This document shows, one piece after another, positions 1-7,773 of a stretch of 57,972 bases of DNA. The translations under genes and the position numbers were made by a program. The DNA is from Bryobacterales bacterium (GTDB lineage Bacteria; Acidobacteriota; Terriglobia; Bryobacterales; Bryobacteraceae), in the NCBI GenBank assembly GCA_003142185.1, contig PLOR01000049.1:1-57972 (forward strand). The letters run 5' to 3'. Below the pieces are notes generated by a model that saw only the letters and a program-made list of their open reading frames with translations, was not told the DNA's origin and did no database searches. Position 1 is the first letter of the stretch. Each line of letters begins with the position of its first letter.

Positions 1-90
1 GCTCCGAACACTCGTGCGAATAGTGTGGATCCCGGGGGTCCACATGCACCTCAAGCATGCGCGTCTGCCAATTCCGCCCACGACCGCGAA
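1..90 (-). pseudogene. Degenerate tRNA-Leu-like sequence
   Basis: Read on the minus strand, about 88-41 closely match the 5' half of the intact tRNA-Leu at 46419-46333. They include the D-arm region and an anticodon loop with GAG. The anticodon stem differs but still pairs (CATGC with GCATG), and a variable-arm stem (GTGGA with TCCAC) can form. The T-arm is abnormal, an extra G sits before the D-stem, and no complementary acceptor stem is seen. It may be a decayed tRNA or an att remnant from an earlier insertion at the same locus. Confidence 0.5.
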
Positions 91-310
91 CTCCAAAAAG
101 CATTTGAACGACTTAGCTTTTTAGGCTAGTTTTAGCGATGTTCAGATGGAGGCGGAGGCGACGTTATCTTCCAAAGCGCCTTTGTTATCTTTAACCGGTG
201 CCCGATGAAGCGTGCCGGTCTCGAGCGGCCTGAAGTCACGATAAGGTCCAAAATGGATTTCGCTAGCCGGATAAGGTCCAACCAAAAAACCGTAAGCCTT
301 TTAAAATGTG
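91..310. other. Non-coding flank left of the element
   Basis: No convincing gene is seen. A short direct repeat beginning GATAAGGTCCAA occurs near 239 and 269. Under the integration model this is chromosome that originally lay downstream of tRNA-Leu, or the end of another element at the same site. Confidence 0.4.
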
Positions 311-367
311 GTGCGGAGAGGGGGACTTGAACCCCCACGAGATTGCTCCCGCTAGCACCTCAAGCCA
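311..367. repeat. Left attachment repeat (tRNA-Leu 3' part)
   Basis: These 57 bp are identical to 46333-46389 and correspond to CCA, the acceptor 3' strand, T-arm, variable arm and the anticodon arm up to the loop of tRNA-Leu(GAG). Identity stops right after the anticodon loop. That places the recombination core in the anticodon arm, a common target for tyrosine recombinases. The 5' half of the tRNA is missing here, so this copy is the displaced end. Confidence 0.9.
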
Positions 368-456
368 ATAAACGCTGTTTTGCCGAGTATCATAGAGGCC
401 TAACCGACTGATTCTGCGAAGCGGATGTATTGTCCGGTTTCGCCGCGTTTCCCGAA

Positions 457-465
457 ACCACTACA
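457..465. promoter_or_regulatory. Putative integrase arm-type site
   Basis: ACCACTACA lies at the 3' end of the integrase gene. The same nonamer occurs twice, 12 bp apart, at 46252-46260 and 46264-46272, just inside the opposite end of the element. A related CGCTACAG follows at about 470. The arrangement fits arm-type recombinase binding sites, but no binding data exist. Confidence 0.45.
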
Positions 466-1498
466 ATTCCGCTACAGTCGGACGCCGCTCCAAAAGCTCT
501 CTGGCGTTGGCCAGATCCTCGGCGTCAACAATATTATAACGGCGCTCCATACTGTCGGTCTTGTGGCCGGAGATCTTCATCCTGATGACTTGCGGGATTC
601 CGGCGCGGCGCATGTTGCGGACCGCTGTTCGGCGTAAGTCGTGGAAGTTGAGATCGGGAACTCCGGCGGTTTTGCATGCCTCGTCCCAGGCCCAGCGGAA
701 ATCCTTGATGGGCTCGCCATTTCGGTTAAAGACCCATTCGGATTCTGGGGCGGCGGCCTTCGCAGTGCGCAGTAGGTTTTCCATGTCACCCCCGATGATT
801 GGGACGCTCCGAGCGTCCTGGTTCTTCGTTTCTCCGTGATCCAGCGTGATGGTACGAGCCTCGAAGTCGACTTGGCGCCAGCGGATCGCAAGCAACTCGC
901 CGCGGCGAATACCGGTGATATAGGCCGTGACGAACAGCGCCTTTAGCTCCTGCGGTAGAGCATTTCTCAGTGTCGCGTATTGAAGATCCGTCAGGAAACC
1001 TTTCCGCACGGTGGTTTCCTGGACCATCGGAAAATACGGCACAATCGCCACCTTTGGCGGCGTTCGCCTCCGTGCGTTGTGGTAAGCCGTTCGCAGAATG
1101 GAAAGCTCGCGGTTGACGGTCGCCTCAGAGCGGCCCTCATCCTTGCGCTTTTCACGGTATCGGTCCATGAGGTCTGTCGAGACGCGCCTCGCCTTTAACC
1201 TTCCGAAAAATGGGCGGATGTTCTTTTCGATGACCTTCTCCCAGATGTATCGAGTCGATTCCTTGATGTCGCTTTTGAGAACATCGTCGAGGAGTTCGCT
1301 AACGAGAACTCTGTCGGGGGATCCGCCAGAGATCTCGCCGCGCTCCTTTTTTGCGAGAAGTTGGTTGCGCAGCTTCACGGCATCGGATTTTCTTGATGAC
1401 TTGCTTGATTGAAGGATGGGCTTGCCGTCGATATACACCTGAACCCACCAGATGTTTCCGCGAAGGTAGATTGAGCCTGCGCCGTTGGTTTTGGGCAT
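461..1498 (-). CDS. int: Tyrosine recombinase / site-specific integrase
   Basis: This 345-residue protein should catalyse integration and excision at tRNA-Leu. The N-terminal region starts with the arm-binding-like GSIYLRGNIWWVQVYIDGK, followed by a SAM-like core-binding region at about 65-150. The catalytic domain keeps TGIRRGEL (first Arg), HDLRRTAVRN (His-x-x-Arg), SGHKT (His) and the nucleophilic Tyr in RRYNI near residue 318. It is full length with no frameshift. The stop codon is about 94 bp from the left att repeat and the gene points towards it, the usual layout. The ATG at 1498 begins MPKTNGAGS. Family assignment is secure; exact specificity is inferred from the att repeats. Confidence 0.95.
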   Translation of the reverse strand: MPKTNGAGSIYLRGNIWWVQVYIDGKPILQSSKSSRKSDAVKLRNQLLAKKERGEISGGSPDRVLVSELLDDVLKSDIKESTRYIWEKVIEKNIRPFFGRLKARRVSTDLMDRYREKRKDEGRSEATVNRELSILRTAYHNARRRTPPKVAIVPYFPMVQETTVRKGFLTDLQYATLRNALPQELKALFVTAYITGIRRGELLAIRWRQVDFEARTITLDHGETKNQDARSVPIIGGDMENLLRTAKAAAPESEWVFNRNGEPIKDFRWAWDEACKTAGVPDLNFHDLRRTAVRNMRRAGIPQVIRMKISGHKTDSMERRYNIVDAEDLANARELLERRPTVAEL

Positions 1499-1541
1499 GC
1501 TCTAGTGTAGCGGAACACGCTAGTGCGTGTCGACGATCTCG

Positions 1542-1832
1542 TCAATATTTGTTCTTTTCGATCCAGGCATCGAGGTCACGGCGGTCGAGATGCACGCGGC
1601 GGCCTATCCTCACGACGGGCAATTCGCGCTGAAAAATGAGATGCTGCACGGACTGTTCGCTGCGGCCAAGGTAGACAGCCGCGTCCTTGACGTTGAGCAG
1701 CGCGGGCTGGATGCGGGGAGATGGTCCACCCCCGGATAGCTCCGGCCTGATCTTCGCCATCACCCTTTCAGCAATGGCCTCCACGAGACTGTCAAGCAGC
1801 GGTTCTTGCATGGTTTTCGGACTTGGCGCCAA
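1542..1832 (-). CDS. Excisionase-like HTH DNA-binding protein
   Basis: This is a 96-residue protein. The C-terminal half (about 45-95) has the MerR-like winged-helix pattern of the excisionase/DNA-binding family: LLNVKDAAVYLGRSEQSVQ, then RELPVVRIGRRVHL and a final Asp-Leu-Asp-Ala-Trp-Ile helix. The N-terminal half is probably helical (SLVEAIAERVMAKIRPEL). It lies 43 bp upstream of the integrase on the same strand, so the two are likely co-transcribed. The expected role is recombination directionality or transcriptional control of int. The start at 1832 gives MAPSPKTMQE; an internal Met eight residues in is possible. Confidence 0.8.
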   Translation of the reverse strand: MAPSPKTMQEPLLDSLVEAIAERVMAKIRPELSGGGPSPRIQPALLNVKDAAVYLGRSEQSVQHLIFQRELPVVRIGRRVHLDRRDLDAWIEKNKY

Positions 1833-1883
1833 GCGTTCGGGCCGGAGGTTGACACCGGGGTCGTTGCTGTTTACTACTCCCGG

Positions 1884-2264
1884 AAAAAGTCCCCCCTATA
1901 TTTAAGGCAATGGGAAGGGCACTGTGAGACAGCAAGTTTACAAGTTTTCGCAAAAAAGCAGACCCCAATCGACCGATCCAACGTCGTTCCAGAGTCGCCA
2001 GGCGCTTCGAGCGACCCAGCGCCGAAAAAAGTTGTTAATTGGCTGTCCCAAGGTGCCTCTCCCATGCCCTTACATAATTAAAGGCAATGGGAAGGGCACT
2101 GCGAGACAGCATGTTTACAAGTTTTTGCAAAGGCAGACCCCAATCGACCGATCCAACGTCGTTCCAGAGTCGCCAGGCGCTTCGAGCGACCCAGCTCCCG
2201 AAAAAAGTTGTTAATTAACTGTCCCAAGGTGCCTCTCCCATGCCCTTAAATATAGGGGGACTTT
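1884..2264. repeat. Inverted-repeat-bounded pair of tandem 175-bp units
   Basis: The outer ends (about 1884-1923 and 2226-2264) are imperfect inverted repeats of about 40 bp containing TCCCCCTATATTTAAGG. Inside are two direct copies offset by 175 bp; positions 1958-2020 and 2133-2195 are identical over 63 bp. Each unit opens with GGCAATGGGAAGGGCACTG and closes with a near-complementary GTGCCTCTCCCATGCCCTTA, so each is itself inverted-repeat bounded. The central part contains GTCGC...GCGAC dyads. It could be a MITE-like repeat, a replication or transfer origin, or a partition site. No gene lies within it. Confidence 0.75.
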
Positions 2265-2336
2265 TGTCCGCCCACTGCGCGACACCCGCTAATGCAAGCA
2301 TCGCGGCGGATCGCGGCTCACCCTAGGAGGCGTGAA

Positions 2337-3101
2337 ATGAGCAGTGCGAAGAGTATTCCGGAGTCACCTGCGGCGGCGTCTGCCGGCGAAAAACGGGTGA
2401 TTCTTTCCATAGGCGGCAAAGGCGGCGTGGGCAAGACGAGCGTGGTGACCGGTTTGGCCGAATGGTTTCAAGAGAACGGCATTCCGGTCAAGCTGCTCGA
2501 CCTCGATACCGAAAACAAAGCTCGCGGATCGCTAACTCACTTCTTTGGTGGTCAGGTGCCCAAAGTCAATATCCACACACCGGCCGGGCTTGACGCGTTT
2601 GTCGACGAGCTCGCCGATGGGCCACCAGTGATCCTCGCTGATATGGGCGCGGGAGCCGGCGAGGTCACCTACGAGTGGTTCGACAAGATGTATGCCGACG
2701 TGACTGAGGCCGGCATCGCATTCACGGCCGTCGGCGTTGTCACGGCCGATCCGGCCAGCGTTGAGAGCGTTCTGGCCTGGGCATCGCGCTTGGGCGATCG
2801 AGCGGCTTACCTGATCGTCGAGAACTCGACGGCGGAGCACACCGACTTCCGGTATTGGCGGGAGAGCGAGCAGGCGTTGTGGTTCCAGCGGAAGTACGCA
2901 CCAGCGGTGATACGGATGGACTACCGGTTGCCCGTCCTCGAAAACGCCACGAGGAACCACGGCGTGACGCTGGGTGCGGTGGCTGGTAGATCGACCGATG
3001 CGCCGGAGTTGCAGAAGGCATCGCTGGTGATGCGCGCGCAGAGCTATCGGCGACGCATGTTCGCGGAGTTCGACAGGGTTAAGGAGTTGCTACTGCCGTG
3101 A
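2337..3101 (+). CDS. ParA/TraL-like P-loop ATPase
   Basis: This 254-residue protein belongs to the ParA/MinD class. The deviant Walker A is GGKGGVGKTSVV near residue 30, followed by LLDLDTENKARGSL; a Walker B-like segment is PPVILADMGAG. It resembles the TraL-type ATPases found beside relaxase genes more than chromosomal ParA; no ParB is adjacent. The ATG at 2337 is preceded by AGGAGG with good spacing, so the upstream in-frame ATG at 2292 is less likely. The GTG start of the next gene overlaps its stop. A 72-bp stretch (2905-2976) recurs with one mismatch at 44839-44910. Roles could be element partition or assisting mobilization. Confidence 0.8.
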   Translation: MSSAKSIPESPAAASAGEKRVILSIGGKGGVGKTSVVTGLAEWFQENGIPVKLLDLDTENKARGSLTHFFGGQVPKVNIHTPAGLDAFVDELADGPPVILADMGAGAGEVTYEWFDKMYADVTEAGIAFTAVGVVTADPASVESVLAWASRLGDRAAYLIVENSTAEHTDFRYWRESEQALWFQRKYAPAVIRMDYRLPVLENATRNHGVTLGAVAGRSTDAPELQKASLVMRAQSYRRRMFAEFDRVKELLLP

Positions 3102-3880
3102 GTGAGTCCAGCCAATCCTCGGCGGCTCAGGAATCGGATCTGATCGACCGCATCGCGAGCGCGCTGCCGGTCGAGGTGAGGGCCGACTATTACCGCGAAA
3201 TGCGCCACTGCCGTTCGCTGCCAGAGAACGATGAGATGCTGCGGATTCTGCGGGCCATGGGCTTTTTGGTTCTACTCATGGTGCAGGCTCCGGAGCGCAT
3301 GGCGACGGAGAGGCTACGGCTCGAAGAGGCCATGGCTGATGCGCTGAGAACCCTTCAGGAGATCTGCGAATCCAGTGACTCACATCGGGCGCAACTCGAT
3401 CAGCATTTGGTGCAACTACCGGCCGACATCGCGGAAGGGATCAACCCGGAAGCCATTGCTGCCACGATCAACGAGAGTTTGCGTCAACAGTTCGTTCAAT
3501 CGACGATCCCTGCCACGGCGGAAGCGCTGGCGGTGGCCGCCGCGCAAATCAAGAAGGCCACGGCGGAATTTGGGCGCAGCGCGAACGCACTTGGCGACTC
3601 TTACCAAGGCGCGGCGGAAGGCGCGCGCAAAGCGATCGCCAATCTGGAATCGACGAGTTCTCAGGCGGTCAGCAGCACGAGGCGTGCGGCGGAGGAGCTC
3701 GTAAGTGTTTTCCGCGAAGAGTATCGATGGTCGGTCTACACGTTAACCGGCCTCGCTCTCTTGATTGGAATTGGGTTCGGCATGTGGTATCAGCGGTGGA
3801 TCGATCCACCGTCGCAGCCAGTCGAGCGCGCGCCCGCTGTCCAGCGCGTTCAGCCCAGCAGTCCAAAGATCAAGCCGTAG
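3098..3880 (+). CDS. Coiled-coil protein with C-terminal membrane anchor
   Basis: This 260-residue protein is not recognised. Residues 1-60 are helical, and 65-200 are rich in Ala, Glu and Gln with heptad character. One membrane segment, SVYTLTGLALLIGIGFGMWY, sits near 215-235, followed by a short Pro-rich tail. The GTG start overlaps the ParA-like stop (GTGA), so translation is probably coupled. Its place between the ATPase and the relaxase suggests a mobilization or partition accessory that anchors the ATPase to the membrane. That role is inference. Confidence 0.75.
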   Translation: MSESSQSSAAQESDLIDRIASALPVEVRADYYREMRHCRSLPENDEMLRILRAMGFLVLLMVQAPERMATERLRLEEAMADALRTLQEICESSDSHRAQLDQHLVQLPADIAEGINPEAIAATINESLRQQFVQSTIPATAEALAVAAAQIKKATAEFGRSANALGDSYQGAAEGARKAIANLESTSSQAVSSTRRAAEELVSVFREEYRWSVYTLTGLALLIGIGFGMWYQRWIDPPSQPVERAPAVQRVQPSSPKIKP

Positions 3881-3889
3881 GTTCACGCG

Positions 3890-6646
3890 ATGCTGACGAT
3901 ACGCGCCATGGCAGACGGCAAAGGGTACTCGTCGAGGCACCTCGAACACAGCGACTACTATGCAGAGGGCGAGCGTGTGGTGGGCGAATGGCACGGGCGC
4001 GGCGCAGAGCTACTGGGGTTGAGCGGCCCGGTGGACACCGGGGACTTCGAAGCTCTGCGGCAAGGTCTCAACCCTGGGGCCAGAGAGTTTCTGCGAGTTC
4101 GCCGCAGCGCGGACCGCATGAGCGCCGACGGAACCAAAGTCGCACAAGGGCGGAGCCTGTACGACTTCACGATCTCCGCCCCTAAATCGGTTTCGGTGCT
4201 TGCCATTGTCGGAGGCGACCACCGGCTAGTCGACGCGCACCGCGCCGCCGTCGCGGAAGCCCTGAAAGAGACCGAGGCATGCGCCGCGAGCCGCGTACGG
4301 CGAGGCGGCGCGAATGAGGACAGGGCGACCGCCAACATGGTGCTGGCGGTCTACCATCACGACAGCAGCCGCGAACTCGACCCGCAACTGCACACGCACG
4401 CCGTTGCAGCAAACCTGACGTTCGACGGCACTGAAGGCCGCTGGAAGGCGCTGCAAGCATCGGATATCTACGAACGACGGGCCTACCTATCGGAGGTCTA
4501 CCGCAATGCGCTGGCGCGCGAGGTGAGGACCATCGGCTACGAAATCGAGACCCAGCGTGACGCACGGGGGCGTGATGCGGGCTTCGAGATCAGAGGCCTC
4601 CCTGCGGAACTGCTGGCGAAGTTCAGCCAGCGGAGCCGTCAGCGCGATTCGGCTATCGCGGCATTCGTGGAGCAGCACGGGCGGCGACCTACCGACAACG
4701 AGATCGCGGTTCTGGTTCGAGAATCGCGCGCCGACAAACTGACAGAAATTTCGACGCACGAACTCCGGGAGAAACAGCAGAAGCGGCTCACTCTGGACGA
4801 AACACAGGCACTGAGGGCCGCGAGAGGCGCCGCGTGGTTCACATCAGTGGATGTGGATTCGAGTGCGCCTTCGCTGGAGTATGCTGCAGAGCACATCTTC
4901 GAGCGCGTATCGGTTGCACCGGACCACGAACTGCTCACGGAGGCTCTACGGCATGGCCGGGGACGAATCCGGCTTGCCGACCTGAAGGGCGAACTGCATT
5001 TGCAGGAATCCGCGGGCAAGGTCCTGCGTTCGGGCCGCGAGGTCGCAACGGCGGAGACTCTGGAGCGCGAACGAAACATGATTGCCGCCGTCAACCGCGG
5101 ACTCGGCACATTCGAACCGCTCGGCGGCACCGGCTCGTTTCTCGTCTCCGACCGTTTGCGCCCGGAGCAGAAGCACGCCGTGGAGTTCGTGCTTCAATCG
5201 CGCGACCGTGCGGTGAGCATCAGCGGCGCAGCCGGTACTGGCAAGACCGCGACTCTCAGCGAGCTGCGGCGCGGACTGATGGAGGCGGGGCGCGATGTAC
5301 TGGCAGTAGCGCCGACGATGAGCGCCGTCGAAGAATTGCAGAAGGTCGGCTTCGCTGACGCCATCACCGTCGAACGCCTCCTGCAAGACCCGCGCACCCG
5401 TGGCGACGTTCATGGCAAGGTGATCATCCTCGATGAGGCTGGTATGGTGTCGGCGCGCCAGATGGCAGACGTGCTCAGGCTTGCAGAAGACTGTTCGGTT
5501 CGCGTGGTGTTTAGCGGGGACACCAAGCAAATCCGAAGCGTGGAAGCGGGCGATGCTCTGCGGATATTAGAAAAGGAATCCCGGTTGAAGACGGTCGCGC
5601 TGGTTCAGGTCCAGCGGCAAACCAGGAAGGACTACCGGGACGCCATCGAAGAGCTCCGCCGGAGCCCGGAACGCGGATTCGCGAAGCTCGATGCGATGGG
5701 TGCCGTTCGTGAAGTGGCGGTTTCCGAACGAGCCGTGGCCGTCGCCGACGCATATGACGCCGCCGCCGGGCAAAGCCGTCTGGTTGTCTGCGCGACGCAC
5801 GACGAGATTGACCGCGTGACCGATGCGATTCGCGAGCGCCGGAAGACACGCGGGGAGGTCTGCGAGGGTGTAGCCCTGACGCGCCACGTTTCACTCAACT
5901 GGACTGCGGCACAGAAAACCGACTTCCGGAACTATCGCGCAGGGCAGATCCTCGGCTTTCACAGGGCTGTCAAGTCAATCGCGAGAAACGACACGGTGGA
6001 GATCGTGCGTGTCGCATCCAGCGGTCTGGTGGTCCGATGTGCGGACGGCACCGAACGCACCATTTCAAAAAGGCAAGCCGCGAGTTTTGACGTCGTTGAG
6101 GCGCGGCCGATTGAGGTATCCTTCGGAGATCGACTGCTGCTGACTGCCAACCGCCGCGAGCCTGGGCTGAGGATCACAAACGGCGAACTGGTTACGGTGT
6201 CCGCCGTGGACGCCATCGGCCGAATTCAACTTGACGATGGCCGGACGCTGCCCTCCAACTATCGCAGCTTCGCTCACGGTTACGCGGTCACCGCTCATCG
6301 CAGCCAAGGCAAGACCGTCAATTCGGTGATCATATCCGGTGACGGCATGACAAAGGAGCTGTTCTACGTCGCCGCCTCGCGTGGCCGCCAAAGCGTCACC
6401 GTGATTACGAACGACAAGGAGCGACTTCGGGAGACCGTAGCGCGGTCGATGACGCGAACGTCGGCGTCCGAGCTTATGCGCGGTACGGGGGCACACTCGC
6501 ATCGAGGCGCTCATCGAGGTTTGACAGCGGCGCGAGACATGGTTCGTAGAGCGGCCCGGTTGCTCACGTCCATTCCGAAGCAAATCCAGCAAGCAGTCAT
6601 TCAACCTCGAAAGGAGCGCCCTCGTGAATACGGCCTCAGTCGATAG
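3890..6646 (+). CDS. MobF-family conjugative relaxase with helicase domain (TrwC/TraI-like)
   Basis: A 918-residue protein. The N-terminal relaxase domain (about 1-300) has candidate nucleophile tyrosines (Tyr23-Tyr24 in SDYYAEG) and the metal-binding three-His motif in LDPQLHTHAVAANL near 165. The C-terminal RecD-like helicase (about 420-860) has Walker A GAAGTGKTATL, Walker B VIILDEAGMV, GDTKQIRSVEAGD and the late motif AVTAHRSQGKTVNSVII. It would nick oriT, stay covalently attached and unwind the plasmid form. The ATG at 3890 lies 9 bp after the preceding stop with only a weak ribosome site. A 27-bp part of this gene (5184-5210) recurs in the scar at 44912-44938. Length suits MobF proteins, although the C-terminal tail is short. 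Confidence 0.93.
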   Translation: MLTIRAMADGKGYSSRHLEHSDYYAEGERVVGEWHGRGAELLGLSGPVDTGDFEALRQGLNPGAREFLRVRRSADRMSADGTKVAQGRSLYDFTISAPKSVSVLAIVGGDHRLVDAHRAAVAEALKETEACAASRVRRGGANEDRATANMVLAVYHHDSSRELDPQLHTHAVAANLTFDGTEGRWKALQASDIYERRAYLSEVYRNALAREVRTIGYEIETQRDARGRDAGFEIRGLPAELLAKFSQRSRQRDSAIAAFVEQHGRRPTDNEIAVLVRESRADKLTEISTHELREKQQKRLTLDETQALRAARGAAWFTSVDVDSSAPSLEYAAEHIFERVSVAPDHELLTEALRHGRGRIRLADLKGELHLQESAGKVLRSGREVATAETLERERNMIAAVNRGLGTFEPLGGTGSFLVSDRLRPEQKHAVEFVLQSRDRAVSISGAAGTGKTATLSELRRGLMEAGRDVLAVAPTMSAVEELQKVGFADAITVERLLQDPRTRGDVHGKVIILDEAGMVSARQMADVLRLAEDCSVRVVFSGDTKQIRSVEAGDALRILEKESRLKTVALVQVQRQTRKDYRDAIEELRRSPERGFAKLDAMGAVREVAVSERAVAVADAYDAAAGQSRLVVCATHDEIDRVTDAIRERRKTRGEVCEGVALTRHVSLNWTAAQKTDFRNYRAGQILGFHRAVKSIARNDTVEIVRVASSGLVVRCADGTERTISKRQAASFDVVEARPIEVSFGDRLLLTANRREPGLRITNGELVTVSAVDAIGRIQLDDGRTLPSNYRSFAHGYAVTAHRSQGKTVNSVIISGDGMTKELFYVAASRGRQSVTVITNDKERLRETVARSMTRTSASELMRGTGAHSHRGAHRGLTAARDMVRRAARLLTSIPKQIQQAVIQPRKERPREYGLSR

Positions 6647-6947
6647 AGCGCCATGGGTCATCAGAGCGGCCGACCAACCGCCGGCACTGGAGATTGTGCT
6701 GCTGCGCCAGACGGTGATTCTGTCGTGGAATCAGTTCGTCTTCGCCGAAGGCGGCGACGACGAGGTGCGGATTGCCTTTGCCAGCCACGACGTGGTGGTG
6801 AAGGGCGCTGGACTCGGTCCATTGCTGCACGCAATCGCGGCTCATCGAGTCGCGCGCATTCAGGAGAGTGGACGGTCCGAGCATTTTCCCGGCCAGGCGG
6901 GGCGGTTTATTTGTAAGATCGTGGTTCGGAAGATGGAAGCCGAGTGA
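6624..6947 (+). CDS. Small hypothetical protein overlapping the relaxase
   Basis: A 107-residue protein with no recognised domain. It starts at GTG 6624, with AAGGAG about 8 bp upstream, and overlaps the relaxase 3' end by 23 bp, which implies coupled translation. The sequence is beta-rich in the middle (EVRIAFASHDVVVKGAG) and ends with FICKIVVRKMEAE. Genes of this kind sit directly behind relaxases in mobilizable elements, but no function can be given. Confidence 0.7.
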   Translation: MNTASVDRAPWVIRAADQPPALEIVLLRQTVILSWNQFVFAEGGDDEVRIAFASHDVVVKGAGLGPLLHAIAAHRVARIQESGRSEHFPGQAGRFICKIVVRKMEAE

Positions 6948-6998
6948 TGGAGCGAGCACGTGTTTTCGAGAAGCTGAAGTTAAGAGAGAGACACCATC

Positions 6999-7018
6999 CC
7001 TAAGCCTGTCGGCTTAGG
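6999..7018. promoter_or_regulatory. Inverted repeat, candidate part of oriT
   Basis: CCTAAGCC and GGCTTAGG form a perfect 8-bp stem with a 4-base loop. The hairpin lies between the relaxase block and the 11-bp iteron array. Relaxase target regions commonly combine a hairpin with accessory-protein sites, so this is the best oriT candidate in the window. It could instead be a terminator for the relaxase operon, although no T-run follows. Confidence 0.5.
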
Positions 7019-7042
7019 TTCACGGGGCCCGCTAAGCGGATC

Positions 7043-7141
7043 ATTTGTTCGGCATTTGATCGGCTTGTGTTCGGTGTCTGTCCGGGTTTCATTCGGTTCT
7101 TGTTCGGCCGATGTTCGGAGAATATTCGGCATTCGTTCGGT
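7043..7141. repeat. Nine tandem 11-bp iterons (core TTCGG)
   Basis: Nine contiguous 11-bp units have the loose consensus NNNTGTTCGGN, for example ATTTGTTCGGC, TTGTGTTCGGT and TCTTGTTCGGC. The TTCGG core begins at 7048, 7070, 7092, 7103, 7114, 7125 and 7136, with ATCGG at 7059 and TCCGG at 7081, so phase is kept exactly. Weaker phased matches continue at 7146, 7157 and 7168. The period is close to one helical turn and is not a multiple of three, so the repeats are not coding. The array ends about 70 bp before an HTH gene. Confidence 0.9.
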
Positions 7142-7212
7142 GTTTTTAGGTGGTCGTTCGTTAGCCGCTCGGCCGACACTGAATTGAGATCCGGTCGGGA
7201 AGGTCGCACAAC

Positions 7213-7653
7213 GTGAAGGACGAGCTTCAAGACATTCTGAACACCCTGCCCGAGAAACCGCCGCGCTCCCGATTGGAAACGTACCGTGAGTTGATTGACG
7301 AGTTGCGACAACGTGGGTGGACGTATCGGGATCTCGTGGGAGTTCTCGCCGACAGGTGCCAGCTAAGTGTCTCGATCAGCACGCTCCACGATTTCGTCCG
7401 ATTACGATCCTTGGGGAAGCGAACTTCAGCCAAGCGAGCTACCACTGATGAAGTGAAAGCAACCACGATTGAGCCTAAAGGTGGAGTTGTGGGTTCTGAC
7501 CGGAAGGCCGCTGACGACGACGAGGTCCGCCGTCGAATTGCCGCCCTCAAGGCTCGCAAGGCCGCGACGCCATCATCGATAGGCGAGTTCGATTTCGACC
7601 CAACCCAACCGCTCCGGCTAATTACGCTCGGAAAACCGACATCGGACAAGTGA
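7213..7653 (+). CDS. Small HTH protein, putative iteron-binding accessory factor
   Basis: A 146-residue protein from GTG 7213. Residues about 18-60 contain the pattern SRLETYRELIDELRQRGWTY, then RDLVGVLADRCQLSVSISTL and HDFVRLR, which reads as a helix-turn-helix. The rest is basic and probably disordered, ending in FDFDPTQPLRLITLGKP. Similar HTH proteins occur beside relaxases in mobilizable elements. It sits directly downstream of nine phased 11-bp repeats, so it is a good candidate to bind them, either for autoregulation or as an oriT or centromere accessory protein. The binding is inference. Confidence 0.75.
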   Translation: MKDELQDILNTLPEKPPRSRLETYRELIDELRQRGWTYRDLVGVLADRCQLSVSISTLHDFVRLRSLGKRTSAKRATTDEVKATTIEPKGGVVGSDRKAADDDEVRRRIAALKARKAATPSSIGEFDFDPTQPLRLITLGKPTSDK

Positions 7654-7710
7654 ACCTGTGCCGAGGCCTGGTTTATCGTTCAGGCCGACAGTCACAGTCC
7701 ACGCGCAGAA

Positions 7711-7731
7711 TCCCGCGAGCAACTCGCGGGA
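7711..7731. terminator. Hairpin between converging genes
   Basis: TCCCGCGAG and CTCGCGGGA form a perfect 9-bp stem with a 3-base loop. It lies between the stop of the plus-strand HTH gene and the stop of the minus-strand kinase gene. No T-run is visible, so it may work as a weak bidirectional terminator. Confidence 0.5.
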
Positions 7732-7773
7732 CGTGCCAGCGTCGGCGGGTTGAGCGACCTTTGCCCAACTCGA

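Noticed and set aside
2292-2336. Earlier start for the ParA-like gene
   Set aside because: AGGAGG lies between the two candidates and is correctly placed only for ATG 2337.
7043-7141. CRISPR array
   Set aside because: The period is 11 bp with no spacers of unique sequence, and there are no cas genes. It is an iteron array.
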